Translations under genes and position numbers: made by a program
Shown here: in pieces, positions 1-5,557 of the stretch
How the letters are laid out: each line of letters opens with the position of its first letter
How positions within the stretch are numbered: position 1 is the stretch's first letter
The notes under the pieces: generated by a model
What the model was told of the DNA's origin: nothing
Database searches by the model: none
Seen by the model: the letters and a program-made list of their open reading frames with translations, nothing else
Assembly: GCA_029210905.1 (NCBI GenBank)
Contig: JARGGF010000371.1
Coordinates: 1 to 5,557 of the forward strand
Reading direction: 5' to 3'
Length of the DNA: 5,557 nt
From: Bacteroidales bacterium
GTDB taxonomy: Bacteria; Bacteroidota; Bacteroidia; Bacteroidales; NBLH01

Positions 1-1660
1 CAGGCTCCTCTCTTTTTCTGGTTAAGATTTTTTGAGGGGTCATTGGTAAAATGGCAGTATCGGTCAATAGCTGAACCTGATCGAAGAAAAAACGGTTGTC
101 ATAATCAACCAGTAACTTAATGGTATCCATTGAAGCCACTCCAGCATCAGTAATTCTGCAATTCCAAACACGGTTTGAGTCAGCTGAACTGGCTGAGTAC
201 CAGTTTTCTGCATTAAGATTGATAGGATAAAGCTTAAAATCCGTGATAATTGGCCGCTTAAATCGAAAGGATAAATAATCCTTCTGCAATCTGAATGCTT
301 TTACTATTTTTTGTTCTTTTGTATCAATTGAAATGGTATCATATATTTCAAACAGACGGATTTTTGAAGTATCTATTTCAAAAAATGGAGTCGGAGATTC
401 TATTCTTAACTTTTTATTAAGATCCACTTTATTATCCTTGGTCAGGTATGATAACTTCAGATATTCAATTTCAGCAACATTATTCTCGTCCTTATTTTTC
501 CTTTTCCAGGCATCTTTATCTTTCTTTTCACGATATTCAAACAATATGGTATCATTTGCAGGTAATGGATTTCCTATTGAATCTCTTGTAGTATATAAAA
601 AATTAACCTCCATGGAATCCATCGCCATTGCAATGGTGTCGTTTATCCACCAGGTCACGGTATCCTTTGCGAGGTTTTTTTCCAGAATATTATTTGCAGG
701 ATCTAACCTAAAGTTTAGAGGAACAATCTGAAAATCAGAACCGGCAGGCAATTCAAGGACAATTTTAAGCTTTCCTCGTTCTTCGCGAGAAAAATCAACA
801 ATTCTTTGCTTTAACTTTTGTTCATCAAACAGGTAAAGTTGAAGGTTGGCTGGCCTGTTTTTAAAGGTGTTTTTTATAATAACAGTATCATTCTCCAGAC
901 TATCAGATAAAAGCGGGTCATTAATATCATGCAAAATAGTACCGGCTTTTACCGAATCAACTTTTGTAAATGGCTCTCTTAAAGGAATAATCATACTATC
1001 AAGAAAAGCCCTTGATTCAAAATCATCAACTCTTTTGTTGGTATTTATATCATTATAAGCAAATATTTTATAGGTTCCCGGTTTGATAAATTCTATTGAA
1101 AAATTCCCAGAAGTATCAATTTTACTTTGATAATTTGGTAGCGCTTTGTATGGAATTGAATCTTCATTTTTTTCAAATATCATTACCATTGATTTTTCCG
1201 GTACTTTGAGATCAAAAGCGTTCTTAAGATTTCCTGAAATAGAAAATGAATCTATCTCCGATTTGGTTGAAAAAACAAAGCGGTAGTTTTCAAGAATATT
1301 TCCTTCGTTATAATCGGCAATGGCATTTCCAAAATTTAAGTTGTAGGTTACACTGTCTTGCAAAGGTTCTTTAAACTTTACATGCAGGCTTCTTTTTTTA
1401 ATTTTAAAATCAGGGGTTTCTTCAAATGGAGGGGAGGCAACAAACTCCTGATTGATATCCTTCAATTCAAAATATTCATTAAAATAAAGCACAATCTGAT
1501 TGTCGGAAAAACTTGTATCAAGAAAAACCGGCTTACTTACAATCATTTGTGGAGGAATACTGTCTTTATCACCACCAGAGATTGTGCCTATATTGGCACA
1601 TGAGGTAATTAAAAAAACCACTAAAAGTGTATACAAAAGATTCGCAAACAATCTGTTCAT
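1..1660 (-). CDS. Bacteroidota Ig-like (SbsA/Big_5 type) lipoprotein, 3' end outside window
   Basis: The minus-strand frame is open from the ATG at 1660-1658 to the window edge (553 codons, no stop), so the C-terminus is missing. Residues 1-21 are a lipoprotein signal peptide: a hydrophobic segment, then lipobox I-T-S-C with the lipidated Cys at 21. The mature start C-A-N-I-G-T-I-S-G-G-D-K-D, followed by S-I-P-P, is typical of a Bacteroidota family with an SbsA-type Ig-like (Big_5) domain. That domain spans about 33-132 and ends in the family signature around F110-G-N-A-I and F128-V-F-S-T132. A second beta-rich segment, about 137-225, contains G-T-Y-K-I-F-A-Y-N-D and an acidic loop (D204 to D213), resembling a transthyretin/carboxypeptidase-regulatory-like fold. 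The rest is beta-rich and unassigned. The residues after Cys21 lack the acidic stretch known to export surface lipoproteins, so a periplasm-facing location is my inference. No function is established. Family members are of roughly this length, so little is probably missing. Confidence 0.88.
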   Translation of the reverse strand, partial: MNRLFANLLYTLLVVFLITSCANIGTISGGDKDSIPPQMIVSKPVFLDTSFSDNQIVLYFNEYFELKDINQEFVASPPFEETPDFKIKKRSLHVKFKEPLQDSVTYNLNFGNAIADYNEGNILENYRFVFSTKSEIDSFSISGNLKNAFDLKVPEKSMVMIFEKNEDSIPYKALPNYQSKIDTSGNFSIEFIKPGTYKIFAYNDINTNKRVDDFESRAFLDSMIIPLREPFTKVDSVKAGTILHDINDPLLSDSLENDTVIIKNTFKNRPANLQLYLFDEQKLKQRIVDFSREERGKLKIVLELPAGSDFQIVPLNFRLDPANNILEKNLAKDTVTWWINDTIAMAMDSMEVNFLYTTRDSIGNPLPANDTILFEYREKKDKDAWKRKNKDENNVAEIEYLKLSYLTKDNKVDLNKKLRIESPTPFFEIDTSKIRLFEIYDTISIDTKEQKIVKAFRLQKDYLSFRFKRPIITDFKLYPINLNAENWYSASSADSNRVWNCRITDAGVASMDTIKLLVDYDNRFFFDQVQLLTDTAILPMTPQKILTRKREEP

Positions 1661-1771
1661 TGTGCTAAATTAAAAGTAATATCCTATTAATTATATTTTT
1701 TTAAGGTCAGAAAGAAAACCCAAATATTATTATCCTTACCTAAAGATTTTAATCGCTATTTTATTGAGTGT

Positions 1772-1802
1772 CAAAGATACAAACATTGTATGGTTAAGGA
1801 AA
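1772..1802 (-). promoter_or_regulatory. Candidate Bacteroidota promoter for the lipoprotein gene
   Basis: Read on the minus strand, 1779-1772 is TATCTTTG, a full match to the Bacteroidota -7 consensus TAnnTTTG. A TTTC (1802-1799), one mismatch from the -33 TTTG, lies 19 bases upstream. Transcription would start near 1766, leaving a leader of about 105 bases before the ATG at 1660. No Shine-Dalgarno sequence is visible before that ATG, which is normal for the phylum. The call rests on motif match alone. Confidence 0.5.
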
Positions 1803-1812
1803 TAAAAATTAA

Positions 1813-1846
1813 TTTCTGAAACGCAATTATTAATTGTTTTATTTTG
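1813..1846 (+). promoter_or_regulatory. Candidate promoter for the GlpD-like gene
   Basis: TTATTTTG at 1839-1846 matches TAnnTTTG with one mismatch (second base). TTTC at 1813-1816 could be the -33 element, 22 bases upstream. The downstream bases GCAGGCAAAA resemble those after the dnaG -7 motif (GCAGCAAAAA). If real, transcription starts near 1852. That would exclude the in-frame TTG at 1834 as a start and favour the ATG at 1873. Confidence 0.4.
1824..1836. repeat. 13-base perfect palindrome within the candidate promoter
   Basis: CAATTA-T-TAATTG is a perfect inverted repeat with a single central base. It sits between the proposed -33 and -7 elements of the rightward promoter, where a repressor site would be expected. 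The sequence is entirely A/T apart from its outer C and G, and the surrounding DNA is very AT-rich, so chance is a serious alternative. No regulator gene is present in the window. Confidence 0.3.
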
Positions 1847-1872
1847 CAGGCAAAAATACATATGTTAAAGTT

Positions 1873-3255
1873 ATGTCCACTGTAAAAGAGATAACAATTA
1901 TTGGCCGTAATATTCAATTTTCATTACTGGCAGTCAAAGCAGCTGCGATGGGTATTAATGTGAATATGATGCTTGAGAACAACAAAGAATTATTTGCTGA
2001 TAATGAGCCTTTTATGTTGTTTAATCAAGAACTTACTGTTGGTTTAATCCGCCATTTTAAGCAAAAAAGAAACATTAAATTCTTGAAAAAAATTGCCCCA
2101 CACCTACTTCTTTCAAGCCAGGTAGAACAATTTTTAAGCTTAAGTTTATATATGCGTATTTTAATTTCCTTGAACAATATATTTTCAACACAAAAAATAA
2201 ATATAATACGAAGTAAAGAACACAAAGGAATCTACTGCCTGTCCTATGCATCCTATAAACTATCTACAGCCAGGCTATCAATAGAATTATTAAAATCTAT
2301 AAACGAAAGCAATTTAAAAATAAAACATTATGATAAATTATACGCTGTAAACTGGATAAACAGGCAAGGTTATGAACTTGAATTTATTAATGAAGAGAAC
2401 AATAAGCGCAAAATCCTAACTAAAAGCATCTTAACCGATGATATTAACCTTAAGCTTAATAAAAAACATCGAGATTTTGAATATGTTTATATATTTACTT
2501 ATCCGCTTGAAAAATTGAAAATTGATAGCAACATCCTTATTGAAGCAGGTGAAACCATAGTGAAAATAATAATATGGTTTGAATGGGTGTATTTTGAAAT
2601 AAAAGGCCCTTTAAGTCAAGATTTCGAGCTGAAAAGATTTACAGAGTTTCTAAAAATGTATTTGCCCCGGATAGAAATTAAAGCTGAGGAAATTGCATTT
2701 AAAAATTATCTCAAAAAAAATATACCACAAAGTCACAATTTCAAAAACATTTTATTGTACCTGGTTGATAATAAGAGCCATAAACTTAATTCAGGTTGCA
2801 TTAATTCCTGGCAGAAACGTTCACAAAAAATTATCCATAAACTTTTAAAACATCTGGGAATAATAAATGCCACAAATATTGAATGGAAAAATCCTCAAAT
2901 TACAGGAAGCAATTTCCAGTTTCCGTACCATCCCGTGCGCATCATGGAATATTGCGATGAAAAGTACGACGAAGCAAAACAAATATTGAAATCTCCACAA
3001 TATTTTAAGAAATTATTTTATCGATATGGTACACAAATAGAGGAAATTACCAACCTGGCATTTGAATATTGGAACCAAACAAAAAACATTAAAAAAGCAT
3101 GGTTGTTGGCGGAAATACACTTTGCAATTAAAAATGAATATTGTACATCACCAGTTGAATTTATCTACAGCAGGACAGAAGAATGGATGGTCGGTGAAAA
3201 TGGCAATACTGAAATTATTAAAAATGCATTTGCTGACCTTTTAAAAGAAGGCTGA
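1873..3255 (+). CDS. Degenerate GlpD-like protein (FAD-dependent glycerol-3-phosphate dehydrogenase homologue, probable pseudoenzyme)
   Basis: This encodes 460 residues from the ATG at 1873. A TTG 39 bases upstream is in frame, but it would lie before the likely transcription start. The match to GlpD is by motif and order, from memory. Residues 4-35 fit the N-terminal Rossmann strand-helix-strand, ending in the usual acid E35. The helix at 56-78, ending I-A-P-H-L, fits the family's R-A-I-V...L-A-P-H-L segment. A133-R-L matches D-D-A-R-L. The C-terminal 350-455 fits the GlpD C-terminal domain (DAO_C): R384-Y-G-T-Q, A413-E-I-H-F-A-I-K-N-E and S433-R-T. Key residues are gone. GxGxxG reads G11-R-N-I-Q-F, so only the first Gly remains. 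The T-S-S-R-S-T-K-L-x-H-G-G-L-R-Y block, the V-G-T-T-D block and the G-G-K-x-T-T-Y-R block are not recognisable. GlpD normally oxidises glycerol-3-phosphate to dihydroxyacetone phosphate at the membrane and reduces quinone. I infer that activity is lost. The frame is uninterrupted, about 50-70 residues shorter than usual GlpD, and very AT-rich in its middle. Confidence 0.7.
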   Translation: MSTVKEITIIGRNIQFSLLAVKAAAMGINVNMMLENNKELFADNEPFMLFNQELTVGLIRHFKQKRNIKFLKKIAPHLLLSSQVEQFLSLSLYMRILISLNNIFSTQKINIIRSKEHKGIYCLSYASYKLSTARLSIELLKSINESNLKIKHYDKLYAVNWINRQGYELEFINEENNKRKILTKSILTDDINLKLNKKHRDFEYVYIFTYPLEKLKIDSNILIEAGETIVKIIIWFEWVYFEIKGPLSQDFELKRFTEFLKMYLPRIEIKAEEIAFKNYLKKNIPQSHNFKNILLYLVDNKSHKLNSGCINSWQKRSQKIIHKLLKHLGIINATNIEWKNPQITGSNFQFPYHPVRIMEYCDEKYDEAKQILKSPQYFKKLFYRYGTQIEEITNLAFEYWNQTKNIKKAWLLAEIHFAIKNEYCTSPVEFIYSRTEEWMVGENGNTEIIKNAFADLLKEG

Positions 3256-3271
3256 TAATTTGCTAACTTTG
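3239..3271 (+). promoter_or_regulatory. Candidate promoter for dnaG
   Basis: TAACTTTG at 3264-3271 is a full match to the Bacteroidota -7 consensus TAnnTTTG, followed by GCAGC as is common near start sites in this phylum. TTTT at 3239-3242 is one mismatch from the -33 TTTG, with 21 bases between. The -33 element lies inside the last codons of the upstream GlpD-like gene and the -7 lies 8 bases after its stop. Initiation near 3277 would give a leader of about 90 bases. This suggests that dnaG can be transcribed independently of the upstream gene. Confidence 0.55.
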
Positions 3272-3303
3272 CAGCAAAAAATAAATTAGGAGCAGGCAAA
3301 CTG

Positions 3304-3346
3304 GAAACCTGTATTTATTTTATTTACAGCTAGTTAACAGGCTTTC
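3304..3346 (+). other. Possible hairpin in the dnaG 5' leader
   Basis: GAAACCTGT (3304-3312) can pair with ACAGGCTTTC (3337-3346), forming nine pairs with one bulged C and a loop of 24 bases. CCTG at 3308-3311 could instead pair with CAGG at 3293-3296, so two exclusive folds are possible. The structure ends 20 bases before the dnaG ATG. It matches no riboswitch I know, and there is no U-run after it, so it is not a terminator. Whether it regulates anything is unknown. Confidence 0.25.
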
Positions 3347-3366
3347 AAAATCCAATTCAGAACTTA

Positions 3367-5316
3367 ATGATAGACCAGGATACCGTAAACAAAATAATCG
3401 ACAGTGCTGAAATCATTGATGTTGTGCAGGATTTTGTGCACCTTAAGCGGCGAGGGGTAAATTTTTTAGGTCTTTGCCCCTTTCATGGGGAAAAAACCCC
3501 ATCGTTTACCGTTTCGCCTTCGAAAGGGATTTATAAATGCTTTGGATGTGGAAAAGCAGGAAATTCAGTAGGTTTCATAATGGAACATGAACAATTGAGT
3601 TACCCTGAAGCGCTAAAGTATCTTGCCAAAAAATACCAGATTGAAATAAAAGAAGAAGAATATTCTGCTGAGCAGGTTGAACAAAAAAATCATCGCGAAA
3701 GCATGATGATTGTAACTGCTTTTGCACAAAAATATTTTAGTAAAATTCTAAATACTGACACTGAAGGAAAAGCCATTGGATTATCATATTTCAAAGAGCG
3801 AGGATTTAGTAAGGAAACGATTGAAAAATTTCAGTTAGGCTATAGTCCTGAAAAACGCACCGCATTTACAGAACACGCCACAAAAAATGGCTATAAACTC
3901 GAATATTTATCAAGTACCGGATTAACAATTGATAAAAACGATTATCAATTTGATCGCTTTGCAGGAAGGGTGATATTTCCAATTCATGCCTTGTCAGGAA
4001 ATCCCATAGCTTTTGGTGGGCGCATATTGAAAAGCGACTCCAAGATGGCGAAATATTTAAACTCGCCTGAATCTGAAATTTATCATAAAAGTAATGTACT
4101 GTATGGGATTTATTTTGCTAAGCGTGAAATAGTTAAGCAAGATAAATGTTACATGGTTGAAGGCTATACCGATGTGATATCAATGCATCAGGCAGGTATT
4201 GAAAATGTAGTTGCCTCTTCGGGCACTTCGCTTACAGTAAACCAGATAATGCTCGTAAAACGATTTTCCGACAACCTTACCATCCTTTATGATGGCGATG
4301 CTGCAGGAATAAAGGCCTCATTCCGTGGTATTGATCTGGTTTTGGAACAAGGGATGAATGTAAAAGTAGTCCTTTTTCCTGATGGGGAAGATCCCGATTC
4401 TTTCTCAAAAAAAATGAGCAAACGGGAATTAAAGGAATTCATCAATGAAAACGAAAATGATTTTATCCGTTTTAAAACTGGTTTGCTGCTGGAGGATGCT
4501 AAAAATGATCCGGTAAAAAGATCACGATTAATCAGCGATATAGTAAGATCCATTGCAGTAATCCCCGATGCCATAACACGCAGTGTTTACATTAAAGAAT
4601 GTAGCGATTTGCTTGATGTTCAAGAAGATGCATTATATGCGGAATCAAACCGCCTGATGTTTCAGAAAAAAGAAGAAGAGCGTAAAAGAGCTTTTTCTGA
4701 AACGCAACAACAACTAAAACAGGCCCAAAGTACTCCTTTGCCCGGCTTTATTGAAGATGTATTTGCAGAGGTCAACGAAAAAGAAATCGTATCATTTCTA
4801 ATTACCTATGGCGATATGGAGTTATTCAGTGAACCCGGCGATGATCCTTTTTCGAGCAATACCATTTCAGTGGCTGAATATATTATAAATGAAATACTTA
4901 ATGATGATTTGGAATTTAAAAACCTTGTCTACAAGCAAATATTTGAAGATTATACAAGTCATTTCAAACGTGAAGAAATTCCTGATAGTAAATTTTTTGT
5001 TAACCATCCCGATGAAAAAATAAGGGCGCTGGCTGCTGATATATTTAGTGAAGATTATAAGGCAAGTGCCATCTGGACAAAAGGAGGAAAAAAAATAGAA
5101 ACACCTGATAAAACACTTAAGGAAGATGTTCCAAAAGCTATTAACAGTTACAAATTAAAAATTATTCAGCAGGCCATAAAAGACAATGAAATACAGCTTA
5201 AAAAACTGCTGCCCGGGCAAATAGAATTAATTAATATGCTACTGGAACAGAAGATGACCCTTAACGAAACCAAGAGAAAACTTGCCGAGGAAACCGGAAA
5301 CAGGATAATTTTTTAA
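3367..5316 (+). CDS. dnaG: DNA primase DnaG
   Basis: DnaG synthesises the short RNA primers used by the replisome and works at the fork with the DnaB helicase. The 649-residue product has the family's domains in order. The N-terminal CHC2 zinc finger has ligands C37, H40, C58 and C61. The core includes D196-R-F-A-G-R-V-I-F-P and K229-Y-L-N-S-P-E...H-K241, the lysines known to matter in E. coli primase. The TOPRIM metal site has E265 (V-E-G-Y-T-D269), D309-G-D311-A-A-G, and G-E-D342-P-D344. A charged linker around 430-455 leads to the C-terminal helicase-binding region (about 460-649), which starts near E-K-E-I-V-S-F-L and, as usual, is poorly conserved. All catalytic positions are present, so the enzyme should be active. 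It is somewhat longer than E. coli DnaG (581) but normal for Bacteroidota. The ATG at 3367 gives the standard N-terminus (M-I-D-Q-D-T-V-N-K-I) directly before the D-I-V-x-V-I-like first helix. The rpsU-dnaG-rpoD arrangement of Proteobacteria is absent. Confidence 0.98.
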   Translation: MIDQDTVNKIIDSAEIIDVVQDFVHLKRRGVNFLGLCPFHGEKTPSFTVSPSKGIYKCFGCGKAGNSVGFIMEHEQLSYPEALKYLAKKYQIEIKEEEYSAEQVEQKNHRESMMIVTAFAQKYFSKILNTDTEGKAIGLSYFKERGFSKETIEKFQLGYSPEKRTAFTEHATKNGYKLEYLSSTGLTIDKNDYQFDRFAGRVIFPIHALSGNPIAFGGRILKSDSKMAKYLNSPESEIYHKSNVLYGIYFAKREIVKQDKCYMVEGYTDVISMHQAGIENVVASSGTSLTVNQIMLVKRFSDNLTILYDGDAAGIKASFRGIDLVLEQGMNVKVVLFPDGEDPDSFSKKMSKRELKEFINENENDFIRFKTGLLLEDAKNDPVKRSRLISDIVRSIAVIPDAITRSVYIKECSDLLDVQEDALYAESNRLMFQKKEEERKRAFSETQQQLKQAQSTPLPGFIEDVFAEVNEKEIVSFLITYGDMELFSEPGDDPFSSNTISVAEYIINEILNDDLEFKNLVYKQIFEDYTSHFKREEIPDSKFFVNHPDEKIRALAADIFSEDYKASAIWTKGGKKIETPDKTLKEDVPKAINSYKLKIIQQAIKDNEIQLKKLLPGQIELINMLLEQKMTLNETKRKLAEETGNRIIF

Positions 5317-5340
5317 ACACATTTTTATTCCTGTACTATT

Positions 5341-5374
5341 AAAAAAAAGAGGCAACCACAAGTGGATGCCCCTC
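5341..5374 (-). terminator. Intrinsic terminator for the leftward gene, between convergent genes
   Basis: On the minus strand, a hairpin formed by 5374-5363 and 5358-5349 (loop 5362-5359) is followed directly by eight T (the A8 at 5341-5348). The stem pairs TGG with CCA, has an A-A mismatch, then TGC/GCA and CTC/GAG with two bulged C. It begins 22 bases after the stop of the small minus-strand gene and 24 bases from the dnaG stop. On the plus strand the hairpin is followed only by TCTCTTC, so termination of dnaG here is possible but weaker. Confidence 0.7.
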
Positions 5375-5395
5375 TCTCTTCAATTAATTAATCAA

Positions 5396-5557
5396 CTACT
5401 TATTTATGGAAACAGTATGTTTGTAGGTCTTGTCATCGCTTTTTAAAGCAATGGTGTAATTACCTGAATTTGGGAACGAATAAACCCTGCCCAAATCAAC
5501 TTTATCAGCTAGTTTTTCTTCAAAAACTACTTCGTAATCACTGTTATATATTGTTAC
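5396..5557 (-). CDS. C-terminal part of a small secreted beta-rich protein, 5' end outside window
   Basis: The minus-strand frame is open from the window edge (5557) to a TAG at 5398-5396, giving 53 residues. It reads V-T-I-Y-N-S-D-Y-E-V-V-F-E-E-K, then ...Y-S-F-P-N-S-G-N-Y-T-I-A-L-K-S, and ends H-T-V-S-I-N-K. The pattern of strand, turn, 'G-x-Y-T-I' strand and final short strand is that of a single Ig-like or fibronectin-like sandwich. It is common at the end of small exported Bacteroidota proteins (DUF3244-like) and of type IX secretion C-terminal tails. Which of these applies cannot be decided without the missing N-terminus. A signal peptide would be expected there. Gene identity is supported by an intact frame, the convergent layout with dnaG and a well-placed terminator just after the stop. 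Confidence 0.7.
   Translation of the reverse strand, partial: VTIYNSDYEVVFEEKLADKVDLGRVYSFPNSGNYTIALKSDDKTYKHTVSINK

Noticed and set aside
333..731. Plus-strand open frame of 132 codons, and similar ones at 846-1058 and 1358-1603
   Set aside because: All lie antisense to the continuous lipoprotein frame, which has a start, a signal peptide and recognisable domain motifs. Their translations are low-complexity Ser/Phe/Leu-rich, as expected for a shadow frame.
1834..1872. TTG start giving a 473-residue GlpD-like protein
   Set aside because: The extra 13 residues precede the first Rossmann strand and have no family counterpart. The TTG lies upstream of the transcription start implied by the -7 motif at 1839-1846. 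Mapping the transcript's 5' end would settle it.
2025..2225. Minus-strand open frame inside the GlpD-like gene, and a plus-strand frame at 3062-3244
   Set aside because: Both overlap a longer frame with family similarity and show no motif of their own.
4407..4414. A8 run in dnaG, where loss of one A would create an immediate TGA and a primase of about 350 residues
   Set aside because: A8 runs also occur elsewhere in this AT-rich window (for example near 2713), nothing nearby looks like a stimulatory structure, and the standard frame encodes a normal full-length DnaG.
4287..4574. Minus-strand open frame of 95 codons inside dnaG
   Set aside because: It is antisense to the conserved TOPRIM region of dnaG, whose coding constraint explains the absence of stops.
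5381..5392. Palindromic ATTAATTAAT between the terminator and the minus-strand stop
   Set aside because: It is pure A/T, short and in AT-rich DNA, with no functional context beyond the nearby terminator.

Overview
The window looks like a chromosomal segment of an AT-rich member of the Bacteroidota. Four things point that way: DnaG of the Bacteroidota type, a lipoprotein of a Bacteroidota-specific architecture (lipobox, then an SbsA-type Ig-like domain), promoter-like TAnnTTTG motifs in place of sigma70 boxes, and no clear Shine-Dalgarno sequences. I see no RNA genes, CRISPR array, insertion sequence or attachment site.

Layout: (1) Positions 1-1660, minus strand, hold a lipoprotein gene complete at its 5' end and running off the left edge. 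(2) Positions 1661-1872 are a divergent intergenic region with a promoter candidate for each direction and a small perfect palindrome inside the rightward one. (3) Positions 1873-3255, plus strand, encode a 460-residue protein that reads as a strongly decayed but still open relative of FAD-dependent glycerol-3-phosphate dehydrogenase (GlpD), with its FAD-binding and catalytic motifs eroded. (4) Positions 3256-3366 form the dnaG leader, with its own promoter motif and a possible hairpin. (5) Positions 3367-5316, plus strand, encode DNA primase DnaG, apparently complete and intact. (6) Positions 5317-5395 separate convergent genes and contain an intrinsic terminator that serves the leftward gene. 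(7) Positions 5396-5557, minus strand, are the last 53 codons of a small, probably secreted beta-rich protein.

The four genes do not form an obvious pathway. The two plus-strand genes are 111 bases apart and each has its own promoter candidate, so a shared operon is possible but not required. The flanking minus-strand genes are cell-envelope genes. The item most worth following up is the GlpD-like protein: it keeps the fold order and the C-terminal domain motifs of the family, yet has lost most residues expected to hold FAD and substrate. That suggests a pseudoenzyme with a new role.
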